From G963674665 sp964609625 (lineage in GTDB: Bacteria; Desulfobacterota; Desulfovibrionia; Desulfovibrionales; Desulfovibrionaceae): 64,000 bases of DNA. The notes beneath the pieces are model-generated. The model was not told the DNA's origin and did not search any database. It saw only the letters and a list, made by a program, of their open reading frames with translations. The stretch lies in contig CAZSRS010000002.1 in the NCBI GenBank assembly GCA_964609625.1, forward strand, positions 124,001 to 188,000, read 5' to 3'. This document shows, piece by piece, positions 18,668 to 27,476 of this stretch (within the stretch, counting starts at the first letter, position 1; every line of letters begins with the position of its first letter). The position numbers and the translations under genes were made by a program.

Positions 18668-20173
18668 TTGCATCCTTTGACAAGAATTTCAAAATACTAC
18701 AACGCCGCGCAGTGGACACTGCTCGTTGCGGCGCTCCCGCTGCTCGCCTTTCTCGGCCTCGTCAGCTCGTACTGGCCGCTGGAAACGTGTCTTGCGTACG
18801 CCGCCCTGCTGCTGATCGCGATTGCGGTATTTCAATACAGGTACATGATTTTTCCACTCCTGTTCCTGGCACCACTGGACCCAGCCATCGTCGGTCTGGC
18901 CTTCCATTACACATGGAGTATTCCGGAGCGCGACTATTTTCCTCTCTATCCTTTCCTGCTTGTTTTCGCTTTCGCCGGCATGTTCCTTTCCAGGCTGCGA
19001 CCAGGAGCGCGGAGCAACCTGTCTGACAGTATCACTCCAATCTTGCTCGTCTTCCTGACATATGCCTTCGTATCCTGCTTCTGGTCCCCCAGTTTACAGC
19101 ATGCCTTTTTTCATACAGCCGTACTTGCTTCAGGCGTGCTCTTGTACATATTCATCGTTCATGCCATCGACAGCAAGGAGACCCTCTACAAGGTCTGCTG
19201 GTTCTGGATCATCTTCGGGTTGTGCGTCGGACTGGCCAATCTGGCTGTCCGCTATTGCTCGGACGTCATCCTCAAGGAGCATGTCCTCGGAAGGGTGTTC
19301 TTCGAACTCTCCATCAGAAGCCTTCCCACGATCACCCGTTCCGATACCATCAGCAATGCCAACTTCACGGCGTTGACCCTGAACCTCTTTCTCTGCGTGG
19401 CCATGGGCATGTATCTGTACGAACAGTCCAGGGGGCGCCGTGTCTTTCTGCTCCTCGCGTCCGCCGCCATGCTCTTCGGCCAGTTCCTCAACCAGTCCAA
19501 GGGCGGTACGCTGGGTTTCATGTTCATGGCCGGCTACTTCCTGGTGGTCTTTGCGAAATTCCGGCGCAACTTCCTCGTCCACGGGGCGCTGCTGGCCTTC
19601 CTCTTCATCGGGATCTTCGTGGCGAGCATCGTCTACCTCTCAGGGGAGCGAACGCCACGGTTGATCGCTTCGGAAGCCACAAGGGGCATCTCCATGGAGA
19701 CACGCTTCCGGATGTGGAGCGCCGGATGGGATTCCCTGCTGGAAAATGGGGTGTTCACCGGCCTGGGCTCCGGAGGCTTCATCCGCCTCTTCGATCCGCC
19801 ACACGCGCACAGTCTTTATTTGTCCGTCCTCTTTGACTTCGGCATTGCCGGATTATCCCTCTTCCTGATACTCATGCTCGTTACCATCATGCGACCATTA
19901 CGAATGCTACCACAACAACAGGGCTTTGCGCGGATCATGTTCCTCGCCCTTTCCGGAGGCCTCATTCCGATCGCGTTTCACGGGCTCTTTGACACGCATT
20001 ACACGGTTTCCGTCTTCTACGCCTTTCTAGGTCTGTACACTGCATCCTTTTTCCTGGCTCGCGTGGAATCCGCATCTTCGTTGCAGCGCTCCATCACGAG
20101 TCGCACGAAAATCGATGCGAGCTGCAACGCCCCCTGTGTTTCCCTTTTCCAAACCCGAGAGCAGGCGCACTGA
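18668..20173 (+). CDS. Wzy/WaaL-family O-antigen polymerase or ligase
   Basis: The protein is a polytopic membrane protein of about 500 residues with 11-12 predicted helices. A large periplasmic loop ends in PPHAHSLYL, followed by FDFGIAGLSLFL, the usual ending of the Wzy_C (O-antigen ligase/polymerase) domain. A TTG at 18668 is preferred because GAGGG precedes it by about 7 bases. The frame stays open upstream to ATG codons at 18542 and 18506. The enzyme should polymerise undecaprenyl-linked repeats or ligate them to an acceptor in the periplasm; sequence alone does not separate the two. It is transcribed away from the wzc-like operon. Confidence 0.83.
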   Translation: MHPLTRISKYYNAAQWTLLVAALPLLAFLGLVSSYWPLETCLAYAALLLIAIAVFQYRYMIFPLLFLAPLDPAIVGLAFHYTWSIPERDYFPLYPFLLVFAFAGMFLSRLRPGARSNLSDSITPILLVFLTYAFVSCFWSPSLQHAFFHTAVLASGVLLYIFIVHAIDSKETLYKVCWFWIIFGLCVGLANLAVRYCSDVILKEHVLGRVFFELSIRSLPTITRSDTISNANFTALTLNLFLCVAMGMYLYEQSRGRRVFLLLASAAMLFGQFLNQSKGGTLGFMFMAGYFLVVFAKFRRNFLVHGALLAFLFIGIFVASIVYLSGERTPRLIASEATRGISMETRFRMWSAGWDSLLENGVFTGLGSGGFIRLFDPPHAHSLYLSVLFDFGIAGLSLFLILMLVTIMRPLRMLPQQQGFARIMFLALSGGLIPIAFHGLFDTHYTVSVFYAFLGLYTASFFLARVESASSLQRSITSRTKIDASCNAPCVSLFQTREQAH

Positions 20174-20226
20174 AACGCATCGCTCCTCCTCTCCAACACG
20201 CTCGAAACCATACACCATCATATCCT

Positions 20227-21579
20227 ATGAAAATATTGTTGATCCAATCCTGGCTGGGACGCTCCAACGATTTGCGTATTTATCCAATTGGACTGAGCTA
20301 TCTCGCCACAGTCCTGGAAGACCGGGGCTACGAAATCCAGCTTTACGACCCGAACACTGCGGATCAGCCCCTGGAGGCGACCGCAAGGGTTGTCCGGGAA
20401 TACGCTCCGGATGTCGTGGGCATTTCCCTGCGCAACCTGGACAACCAGTTGCGCATCGCGCCACACTATTACTACAAGGGATTCCAGCAGACAGCAGCTG
20501 TCGTGCGCCAAGCCTGCGGTGATAGGCCCATCGTTGTGGGAGGTGCCGGCTTTTCCATCCTCCCCCGGCTGATAATGGAGCGCAACCCCGCCATTGACTT
20601 GGGCCTGGACTTGGAAGCCGAGGAGTCCTTCCCGGAACTGCTGGAAAATATGGACGCACCCGCCAGGGTCCTCGGCGTCTACTATCGTGAGAACAACGAA
20701 GTCCACTACACGGGGCGGAGGGCGCTGCCCGATTTCGCCTCCATGCCCTATCCCAAACGTCATTTCCTCGACCTGCGTCCCTACATGCGGGATTCCATCG
20801 AATCCGTGGGAGTGCAATCGAAGCGTGGCTGCCCACTGACTTGCGCCTACTGCGTCTACCCGCATCTCAACGGCAAACGCTGGCGCATGCGCACCCCTGA
20901 ACACGTGCTGGAAGAGGTCGAGTATCTGCGCTCCAATTACAATATCCGACGCATCACCTTTGCCGACTCGGTGGTGAACCTACCTTACGAATACTCCACC
21001 CGGATATTCACCCTGCTCAAAGAGCACTGCAAGGGGCTTGAATGGCTGGGATACATGCACGTCCAGGGCGTCACACGCGAGTATCTGCAACTGTGCGTGG
21101 ATTCCGGATGTACCTCCGTCATTTTTTCTCCTGACGGCCTTTCGCGCGGCGCGCTGCACGGACTACAAAAGAATCTGACGCCCGAAGACATCTGGAAGTT
21201 GAAAAAGATTGTGGACACAGATCCAGCCTTTACAAAACTCATTGTTCAGTGGTGTTTCTTCATCAACCCGCCGGGGGAAACCCTTGCAGGTCTGCTGCAG
21301 ACGCTCTGGTTCTTCTTCAAGTCCAAACGATTTTTCGGGAAGCGCACCCGCGACGCCTTCATCAACTGGATACGCATCGAACCCTTCTCGGCAGTCTACC
21401 GCCAGGCTCTCGAGCAAGGCGTCATCACGCCGGAGACCGACCTCCTGCCCGAAGACCCGGCACTGCTGGCCCACACCTTCTACAGCGGTCCGAACTTGCG
21501 TTGGGCCGACCCGCTGGTCATGGCGCTGCTCCGTGCTCCCAAACGTGTGCGTCGTGTGCTGGGCAAGTTTCGCCGTTGA
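20227..21579 (+). CDS. Cobalamin-binding domain radical SAM protein (third, divergent)
   Basis: The 450-residue protein has an N-terminal B12-binding-like domain (MKILLIQSWLGRSNDLRIYP to about residue 140) and a radical SAM core with cluster motif CPLTCAYC near residue 203. It is clearly not a copy of the tandem pair at 4963-8344: length, N-terminus and the residues after the cluster differ. It follows the ligase gene by 53 bp on the same strand, so it may be co-transcribed and act on the same glycan or its lipid carrier. No strong ribosome-binding site is visible. Reaction and substrate are unknown. Confidence 0.85.
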   Translation: MKILLIQSWLGRSNDLRIYPIGLSYLATVLEDRGYEIQLYDPNTADQPLEATARVVREYAPDVVGISLRNLDNQLRIAPHYYYKGFQQTAAVVRQACGDRPIVVGGAGFSILPRLIMERNPAIDLGLDLEAEESFPELLENMDAPARVLGVYYRENNEVHYTGRRALPDFASMPYPKRHFLDLRPYMRDSIESVGVQSKRGCPLTCAYCVYPHLNGKRWRMRTPEHVLEEVEYLRSNYNIRRITFADSVVNLPYEYSTRIFTLLKEHCKGLEWLGYMHVQGVTREYLQLCVDSGCTSVIFSPDGLSRGALHGLQKNLTPEDIWKLKKIVDTDPAFTKLIVQWCFFINPPGETLAGLLQTLWFFFKSKRFFGKRTRDAFINWIRIEPFSAVYRQALEQGVITPETDLLPEDPALLAHTFYSGPNLRWADPLVMALLRAPKRVRRVLGKFRR

Positions 21580-21653
21580 CACCCCAGGCAGATCCAGATC
21601 CCCCCTCCCTTGCCGGCATTCGATCCAACTGCCTGTTTTTGATTCAAATATAC

Positions 21654-21665
21654 GTGCCTGTCCCC
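21654..21665 (-). repeat. GGGGACAGGCAC repeat (inverted copy) upstream of pdxY
   Basis: GTGCCTGTCCCC here is the reverse complement of the dispersed 12-mer also found at 22697, 22736, 23924, 31212, 31266, 31714 and 31757. With the copies after pdxY it brackets that gene. Confidence 0.6.
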
Positions 21666-21776
21666 AATTTCAGCTCTCACCCCCTACCCCGCAGTCACTC
21701 TGTCTGGCACACATATACGTTGACATGTCCGATCCCTGCCACTATTCGCATCAAAAATTCCGCCAAGAGGCGTTTC

Positions 21777-22643
21777 ATGATCCCTGATTCCGTCATTTCC
21801 ATTCAGTCTCATGTCTGTTACGGCCACGTAGGTAACGCCGCCGCCACCCTCCCCCTGCAGAGCCTCGGTTTCGAAGTTTGGCCCATCATGACCGTCCAAT
21901 TCTCCAACCACACGGGCTACGGTGCCTGGACCGGCCAGATTTTCACCACGGAGCATATCCGCGAACTCGTTCACGGCATGGAGCAACGCGGTGCCCTCGC
22001 TTCCTGCAGGGCGCTGCTCTCCGGCTACATGGGTGCCGCGTCTCTAGGCGAAGCCATCCTGGAAACACATCGCATGCTCAAGAAGCACACCCCCGAGGCC
22101 ATTTACACCTGCGATCCTGTCATGGGTGACGTGGGGCGTGGCGTTTTTGTCCAACCCGAAATCCCAGCGTTCATGAAGGACCACGCCGTGCCCGCCGCCG
22201 ACGTGATCACCCCCAACCAATTCGAACTGGAACTGCTCACGGGTGTGTCCGTACGCACACTGGACGACGCCCTTGAAGGTGCCGCGCGTGCCCTGGACAT
22301 GGGCCCCAAGGTCGTGCTCGTCACCAGTTTGCAGCATGAAGGCACCCCCGAAGGACGTATCGAAATGCTGGCGGTCACCCGACAAGGCGCCTGGATAGTG
22401 GATACGCCTATGCTCCCCGTGACCCCTCCACCGAATGGCGCAGGCGATGCGGTGAGTGCCTTGTTCCTCGGACGTCTTCTGCAGGGGCACTCTCCTGACC
22501 AAGCCTTGGCCAAGACAGCGGGAGCAATATTCAAGGTTTTCGAAATCACGCACGGTGTGGGGGCACGGGAACTCCAACTCGTGGCCTCCATGCCCTGGTT
22601 CGCCCACCCAGCCTCGATGAGCGTACGCAGAATAAGGGGCTGA
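21777..22643 (+). CDS. pdxY: Pyridoxal kinase
   Basis: The 288-residue protein belongs to the PfkB/ribokinase superfamily. The N-terminus SIQSHVCYGHVGNAAATLPLQ is the PdxY/PdxK signature; CDPVMGD lies in the middle, and PNGAGDAVSALF near residue 220 carries the catalytic Asp and anion hole. It phosphorylates pyridoxal with ATP in the vitamin B6 salvage pathway. ATG 21777 follows AGAGG by 6-7 bases; the open frame upstream to 21249 overlaps the radical SAM gene and is not used. It stands alone, bracketed by GGGGACAGGCAC-type repeats. Confidence 0.93.
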   Translation: MIPDSVISIQSHVCYGHVGNAAATLPLQSLGFEVWPIMTVQFSNHTGYGAWTGQIFTTEHIRELVHGMEQRGALASCRALLSGYMGAASLGEAILETHRMLKKHTPEAIYTCDPVMGDVGRGVFVQPEIPAFMKDHAVPAADVITPNQFELELLTGVSVRTLDDALEGAARALDMGPKVVLVTSLQHEGTPEGRIEMLAVTRQGAWIVDTPMLPVTPPPNGAGDAVSALFLGRLLQGHSPDQALAKTAGAIFKVFEITHGVGARELQLVASMPWFAHPASMSVRRIRG

Positions 22644-22952
22644 TCACGCTGACATATTCTGTGAGCCCAAACACAAGACGGTCCAAGCCTTGTTTAGGGA
22701 CAGGCACTATTATCACAACGTGGCTCCAGAATAAAGGGACAGGCACTAATTTCACTATTAGTACCTTTTTCGAACATACTTGTACTGCTGGACAGCTTAT
22801 TTCGTAACGTTGAGTCGAGCGCGAGAGCTGCCTCATTGCCATTGGCACAGAGAAGAGTTCTTTTGCTGCATTGTTTGGTGGGTTTTAAACACAAAAGTAC
22901 GCGCCCTCTTGAAGATGAGGGTGAGTGTGCCGCACATCCATCACTTCAACAG
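22644..22952. other. Gene-free stretch with RayT-associated repeats
   Basis: No supported gene in about 310 bp between pdxY and the transposase. It contains two direct GGGACAGGCAC copies (22697-22707 and 22736-22746), each followed by an AT-rich run. This probably forms one end of the repeat system around the transposase. Confidence 0.45.
22697..22746 (+). repeat. Two direct GGGACAGGCAC repeats left of the transposase
   Basis: Copies at 22697-22707 and 22736-22746 are in direct orientation, 39 bp apart. An inverted copy at 23924-23935 lies beyond the transposase start, so the gene sits between oppositely oriented copies. Confidence 0.65.
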
Positions 22953-23864
22953 TTACAGTTCGCGCAACATGCGGAATGCGTATGTAGTGTCCAGTCCAGA
23001 CACCTTAATCGGGTAGTGTGACTGCCACACTAGTAAACCGAGACGTTGCCCAGTCTCTTCGACAAACCGCAGGGAGCCAAGAATCACGCTTTCCGTAAAG
23101 TAACGCGACCGCAACATCAGACGTTCAACAGTGGTGTACTCGAAGTTGTTTTCCCGGGCGCGCTCCAACATGTGCTGAGGCAATTTCCCACCATTTCGCT
23201 CCAATGCAGCATTCTCATAGAGGAATTCCCTGTACAGCCGCAGGCGTTCCCTGACGTCGTCGATATCCCAGTCCGCAAGGCCGAAGTCGAGAGACAACAG
23301 GTCGTCCTTGTTGTATGTCTGAAGATGATAGCCCAGGGAGCACCAGCGATAATCCTCCGGCCGTTTGGTGAGACCTGCCCGGACAGGATTACAGTCCACA
23401 TAGGCAAGGCAGTTTATCAGTGTGCGGCCGTCCTCAACGATGACGCTCTTGAAGCGATCACCCCAGAAGTAGCCTTTCCGACCGTGTTTTTTGTTATAAT
23501 ATCGTGAAAAACGTTGCTTCACACTGCTGATGAACTTCGAGAGACTGCACCATTCCTGACGCAGAACGTCGAGTCTTTGATCCGACAATATGGCGTCCGC
23601 TCCAAATAGCTGCTTGTACCTCTCGATAACGTCTTCAAGCTGGATATTCTCCGCCACATCCATCCGTACGAGAAGATGGAAATGATTCCCCATCAGGCTA
23701 AATCCCATGACTTCTACAAAGAATATGGCTGCATAGTGTTTGATACAGCTCAGAAGATAATCCTTCTCGACAGCCCCCATAGGGAACCCCGGCAGTGCGG
23801 TTCGAGAAATGACATGGTAGACTGTGGGCCTGTCCTCAAGCAGCAATCTCGGGCCTCGCGGCAT
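22953..23864 (-). CDS. REP-associated tyrosine transposase (IS200-like Y1 domain)
   Basis: The 303-residue protein starts at MPRGPR after an excellent AGGAGGAG site. It has the HUH motif in NHFHLLVR (about residue 60), VKQRFSRYYNKKHGRKGYFW in the middle and YVDCNPVRAGL, all typical of RayT/Y1 transposases that process short palindromic repeats in single-stranded DNA. Beyond the core, the C-terminal part (VERLMLRSRYFTESVILGS) resembles the helical extension of longer members. It is flanked by GGGGACAGGCAC repeats in opposite orientation, the likely substrate. It appears intact; activity is not shown. Confidence 0.9.
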   Translation of the reverse strand: MPRGPRLLLEDRPTVYHVISRTALPGFPMGAVEKDYLLSCIKHYAAIFFVEVMGFSLMGNHFHLLVRMDVAENIQLEDVIERYKQLFGADAILSDQRLDVLRQEWCSLSKFISSVKQRFSRYYNKKHGRKGYFWGDRFKSVIVEDGRTLINCLAYVDCNPVRAGLTKRPEDYRWCSLGYHLQTYNKDDLLSLDFGLADWDIDDVRERLRLYREFLYENAALERNGGKLPQHMLERARENNFEYTTVERLMLRSRYFTESVILGSLRFVEETGQRLGLLVWQSHYPIKVSGLDTTYAFRMLREL

Positions 23865-23923
23865 GGTTCTCCTCCTGACGCTGGTCTTTTGGCTTAACCT
23901 TCCTTGCATCGAAAATCGAAATG

Positions 23924-23935
23924 GTGCCTGTCCCC
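23924..23935 (-). repeat. GGGGACAGGCAC repeat (inverted copy) right of the transposase
   Basis: GTGCCTGTCCCC lies 60 bp upstream of the transposase start codon. It is the mate of the direct copies at 22697 and 22736. Confidence 0.65.
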
Positions 23936-24135
23936 TATCCTTTCGGAACGAGCAGGTCAAACCAAATGTGCCAGTCCACATGATTGTTTGCTGCTGATCG
24001 TCGTTTACTTCAACCCTGGGTTGGTTTACCATTCAAGCTCGAATGGGGAATAGCGTATGCGGTCCGTCTGTCAGCACTGCTCCCCTTGTGACGGGATCGG
24101 ATGTTCAACCGATCCGTACCTCCAAGGAATTGGCC

Positions 24136-27100
24136 ATGTCCTCGCGCCGGCGCATTTTCACCTCCATAGCCCACGTCTTGGGTCTCATCGTTTCCCTCAC
24201 CCTACTCGCCGAACTGTTGGCGACAAACCTGCTGTTCTACCGCGGCATGAAAGCCTACATGCTGCATAAAACTGAAACGACACAACAGACCGCTCTGCAA
24301 ACTGAAAAAGCCATGCTCCGCGACTTCGTTACCATCGCGTATCAAATCGCGGACTCATACTACAAGCTCTCCCTCGACGCGGAAGCCATGAAAGAGCGCA
24401 AATACCGCGAGTTGAAAAAGGTCGTTGACGCCGTGGTCCATATGGCCCAGGGCTTTTATCACAAGAACCTCGGCATGATGCCTCAAAGCGCTCTCGAGGA
24501 GCAGATCAAGGAAATGGCCGGCTGGGCCAGGTTCGACGGAGACAACTACGTCTGGATCAACGACATCCAGGGTCGGATCCTCTGCCACCCAGGCAAACCC
24601 GAAACCCAAGGGCACCTCCTCATCAACCACCAGGACCCGCAGGGCATATTCGTCTTCAAGGAACTCATCGACATCGGGCTCAAGCACGGCTCGGGCATGC
24701 TCGCCTATATGTGGCCCAAGCCCGGCGAAGACGTGCCGAAGATGAAAGTCTCCTACGTCAAGCTCCTGCCGGAGCTGAATTGGTTCTTCGGAGCCGGGGC
24801 TTGGCTCGAGGACATCGAACTCTCCATGCAGCAAGCCGCGATCCATGACATCAAATCCCTACGCCTTGCCGACGGCAATTATTTCTGGATCAACGACCTC
24901 TCCATGCCCCATCCCATTATGGTCATGCATCCCACCCTGCCCCAACTCGACGGCACAAAGCTGGACTCCCCTGAGTTCAATTGCGCTGCAAGCATTCAAG
25001 CCGGTCTGGATGGCCCCGTGACCAGCACCGGCGGGAACATGAACCTCTTCCAGGCCTTTGTCGAGGTGGTGCAGCGCGACAGCATCGGACATCAAGGGTA
25101 CGTCACCTACCTCTGGCCCAAACCACTCAAAGAGGGCGCCACCAGGGAACTCTACCCGAAACTTTCCTACGTCCGCCTCTTCGAGCCCTGGGGCTGGGTC
25201 ATCGGCATGGGCACATACCACGTGGAGAAAATCAACGCTTACGTGGAACAAGAGCTTGCCGCCTTCAACAGGCAGATGTTCTCCCTGTTCACCCATTCCG
25301 CGATCATCGGCGCCGTCATCCTGGCCGCCATCATCGGCCTGCTTTACATCATCTTCCGCAACCTGCTCACCAACCCCCTGCGACGTCTCGTCGGTTTTTC
25401 CGGAGAAATCTCCGCCAACAACCTCGACGCACTGCCCCAGGGCGAATACCTCTTCGAAATGGAGATCCTCAAGGATCGCATCGAACAAATGGTCCGGAAC
25501 CTCAAAACGCAGATCAGCCAGCGCATGGACAGCCTCAAGGCCGCCGAGGAAGCCAACAAGGCCAAAAGCGAATTCCTGGCCAACATGAGTCACGAAATCC
25601 GCACACCCATGAACGCCATTATCGGCATGGCCGAACTGCTTCAAGAAACAGACCTCTCACAAGAGCAGCGTGAATACGTCAAGATATTCAGTTCCTCGGG
25701 CGAACTCCTGCTCGGCATCATCAACGACATCCTCGACGTCTCCAAGATCGAGGCCGGACAGATCGAACTCGAGCACCTCCCCTTCAACCTCACCGATGAA
25801 GTGGAATCTGTCTGCAAGGTGCTGGCGCACAAAGCCCACGAAAAAGGTCTGGAACTCGCCTGTCACGTGTCCGACGAACTCCCCACGCAGCTCATCGGCG
25901 ATCCCATGCGCCTCCGACAGGTTCTGCTCAATCTCATGGGCAATGCGGTGAAATTCACCTTTCATGGGGAGGTCGTCCTCAATGTCTCGCCCTCCAGGAA
26001 CCAAAGCCAGGATGACGCCTGCGATATCCTCTTCACCGTCAGGGACACCGGCATCGGCATTCCCGTCGACAAACAGCAGAAAATCTTCGAATACTTCTCT
26101 CAAGCGGATTCCTCCACCACCAGGACCTTCGGCGGCACTGGACTCGGTCTCGCCATCTCGAAAAAGCTCGTGGAACTCATGGGAGGGCATATCAACGTCC
26201 AAAGCACCCCGGGCCTGGAGACCACCTTCTCCTTCTCTGCCAGATTCAAACCCGCAATGCCACGACAGCCCAAGGAGACCACGCCGGAAATCAAGGACAG
26301 ACTTGTCCTCGTAGTGGACGACAACGCGACGAACCGCCAGATCGCCTGCGCCTACCTCCAGAGTTTTGGATGCAAGACCATGTCCGCCGCGGGAGGCCTT
26401 CAGGCCCTGGACAAGCTCCGGATGGGCGCGCGCCCGGACATCTTGATTCTCGATACCGCCATGCCGGGCATGGACGGACTGCGCGTTCTGGATTCCCTGC
26501 AACGGCTCGATCTCCAGGCCCTGCCAAAGGTACTGCTCTTCTCCTCCTGCGATACGGCGGAACTCAAACAACGCGCCTTGAATTCCGGAGCCTCCGGCTA
26601 TCTTGTCAAGCCACTGAAGCGTGAGGAATTGCGTACCGCCCTGCTCGCCTGCCTCGGCAAGCAGGAGCACAAGCCCCAACAGACGCTTCAGGAAACACAA
26701 CCCGTCACTCTCCCCCCCATGCGCCTGCTCCTGGCGGAAGACAACAAGGCCAACAGGAAACTCATACTCCAGTTCCTCAAGGGGCAACCCCTGAAAATCG
26801 ACACTACGGAAAATGGATTGCTGGCGCTGCAACTCTTTCAGGAGCGGGACTACGACCTGGTGCTCATGGATATGGAAATGCCGGTCATGGACGGTTACGA
26901 AGCCACGGCCGCCATCCGCCGCATTTGCGAGGACAGGGGGCGGAACACCCCGGTCGTCGCCCTCACGGCCCATGCCTTCGCCTTTCACCGCAGCAAGTGC
27001 CTCCAGGCGGGGTGCACCGAATTCTTGACCAAGCCGATCCGCAAACAGACCCTGCTCCAGACACTCGCAGCCCTGGCGGCCCCGGCACTGACCTCGACCA

Positions 27101-27465
27101 CAGCCCCGCCCCAGTCAGCTCTCCAGGACACGACCTCGCTGCCACGAGAGCAGGATTATCGGGACGAGGTTCTCGACGAACTCAGGGAACTCCTGCCGCA
27201 ATTCTTCGAGGCCACCCGGCAAGACCTCGACGCCATGCACACCTGTCTCCAGGAGGGCGACCTCGAACGCTTACGCACACTGGCCCACAGCCTCAAGGGG
27301 GCTGCCCGGAACTACGGATTCCCCTACCTCGGTGAACTCGGACAGGCACTGGAATTCGCGGCCAAGGCAGGTGAAAGAGAAACCATCGAGATGATTTTCA
27401 GCACCCTCGGGGAATACCTCCCCCGCCTTGAAACATCCCTCACCGGAAGCGACTCCGGGACCTGA
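24136..27465 (+). CDS. Cache-domain hybrid histidine kinase with two receivers and HPt
   Basis: The 1109-residue membrane kinase starts at MSSRRRIF, six bases after AAGGAA. Domains in order: a membrane anchor; two Cache-like sensor modules with repeated YVWINDIQGR / YFWINDLSMP motifs (about 120-370); a second membrane segment near 390; HisKA with NMSHEIRTPMN (phospho-His near 486); HATPase with DTGIGIP and GGTGLGLAI (about 590-710); receiver 1 (DDN near 728, phospho-Asp in ILDTAMPG); receiver 2 (LAEDNKANRK near 866, LMDMEMP); and HPt with AHSLKGAARN near 1050. All phosphotransfer residues are present. The ligand is probably small and periplasmic. It likely relays to the protein encoded next, 11 bp downstream. 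Confidence 0.93.
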   Translation: MSSRRRIFTSIAHVLGLIVSLTLLAELLATNLLFYRGMKAYMLHKTETTQQTALQTEKAMLRDFVTIAYQIADSYYKLSLDAEAMKERKYRELKKVVDAVVHMAQGFYHKNLGMMPQSALEEQIKEMAGWARFDGDNYVWINDIQGRILCHPGKPETQGHLLINHQDPQGIFVFKELIDIGLKHGSGMLAYMWPKPGEDVPKMKVSYVKLLPELNWFFGAGAWLEDIELSMQQAAIHDIKSLRLADGNYFWINDLSMPHPIMVMHPTLPQLDGTKLDSPEFNCAASIQAGLDGPVTSTGGNMNLFQAFVEVVQRDSIGHQGYVTYLWPKPLKEGATRELYPKLSYVRLFEPWGWVIGMGTYHVEKINAYVEQELAAFNRQMFSLFTHSAIIGAVILAAIIGLLYIIFRNLLTNPLRRLVGFSGEISANNLDALPQGEYLFEMEILKDRIEQMVRNLKTQISQRMDSLKAAEEANKAKSEFLANMSHEIRTPMNAIIGMAELLQETDLSQEQREYVKIFSSSGELLLGIINDILDVSKIEAGQIELEHLPFNLTDEVESVCKVLAHKAHEKGLELACHVSDELPTQLIGDPMRLRQVLLNLMGNAVKFTFHGEVVLNVSPSRNQSQDDACDILFTVRDTGIGIPVDKQQKIFEYFSQADSSTTRTFGGTGLGLAISKKLVELMGGHINVQSTPGLETTFSFSARFKPAMPRQPKETTPEIKDRLVLVVDDNATNRQIACAYLQSFGCKTMSAAGGLQALDKLRMGARPDILILDTAMPGMDGLRVLDSLQRLDLQALPKVLLFSSCDTAELKQRALNSGASGYLVKPLKREELRTALLACLGKQEHKPQQTLQETQPVTLPPMRLLLAEDNKANRKLILQFLKGQPLKIDTTENGLLALQLFQERDYDLVLMDMEMPVMDGYEATAAIRRICEDRGRNTPVVALTAHAFAFHRSKCLQAGCTEFLTKPIRKQTLLQTLAALAAPALTSTTAPPQSALQDTTSLPREQDYRDEVLDELRELLPQFFEATRQDLDAMHTCLQEGDLERLRTLAHSLKGAARNYGFPYLGELGQALEFAAKAGERETIEMIFSTLGEYLPRLETSLTGSDSGT

Positions 27466-27476
27466 GGCAACTGCCC

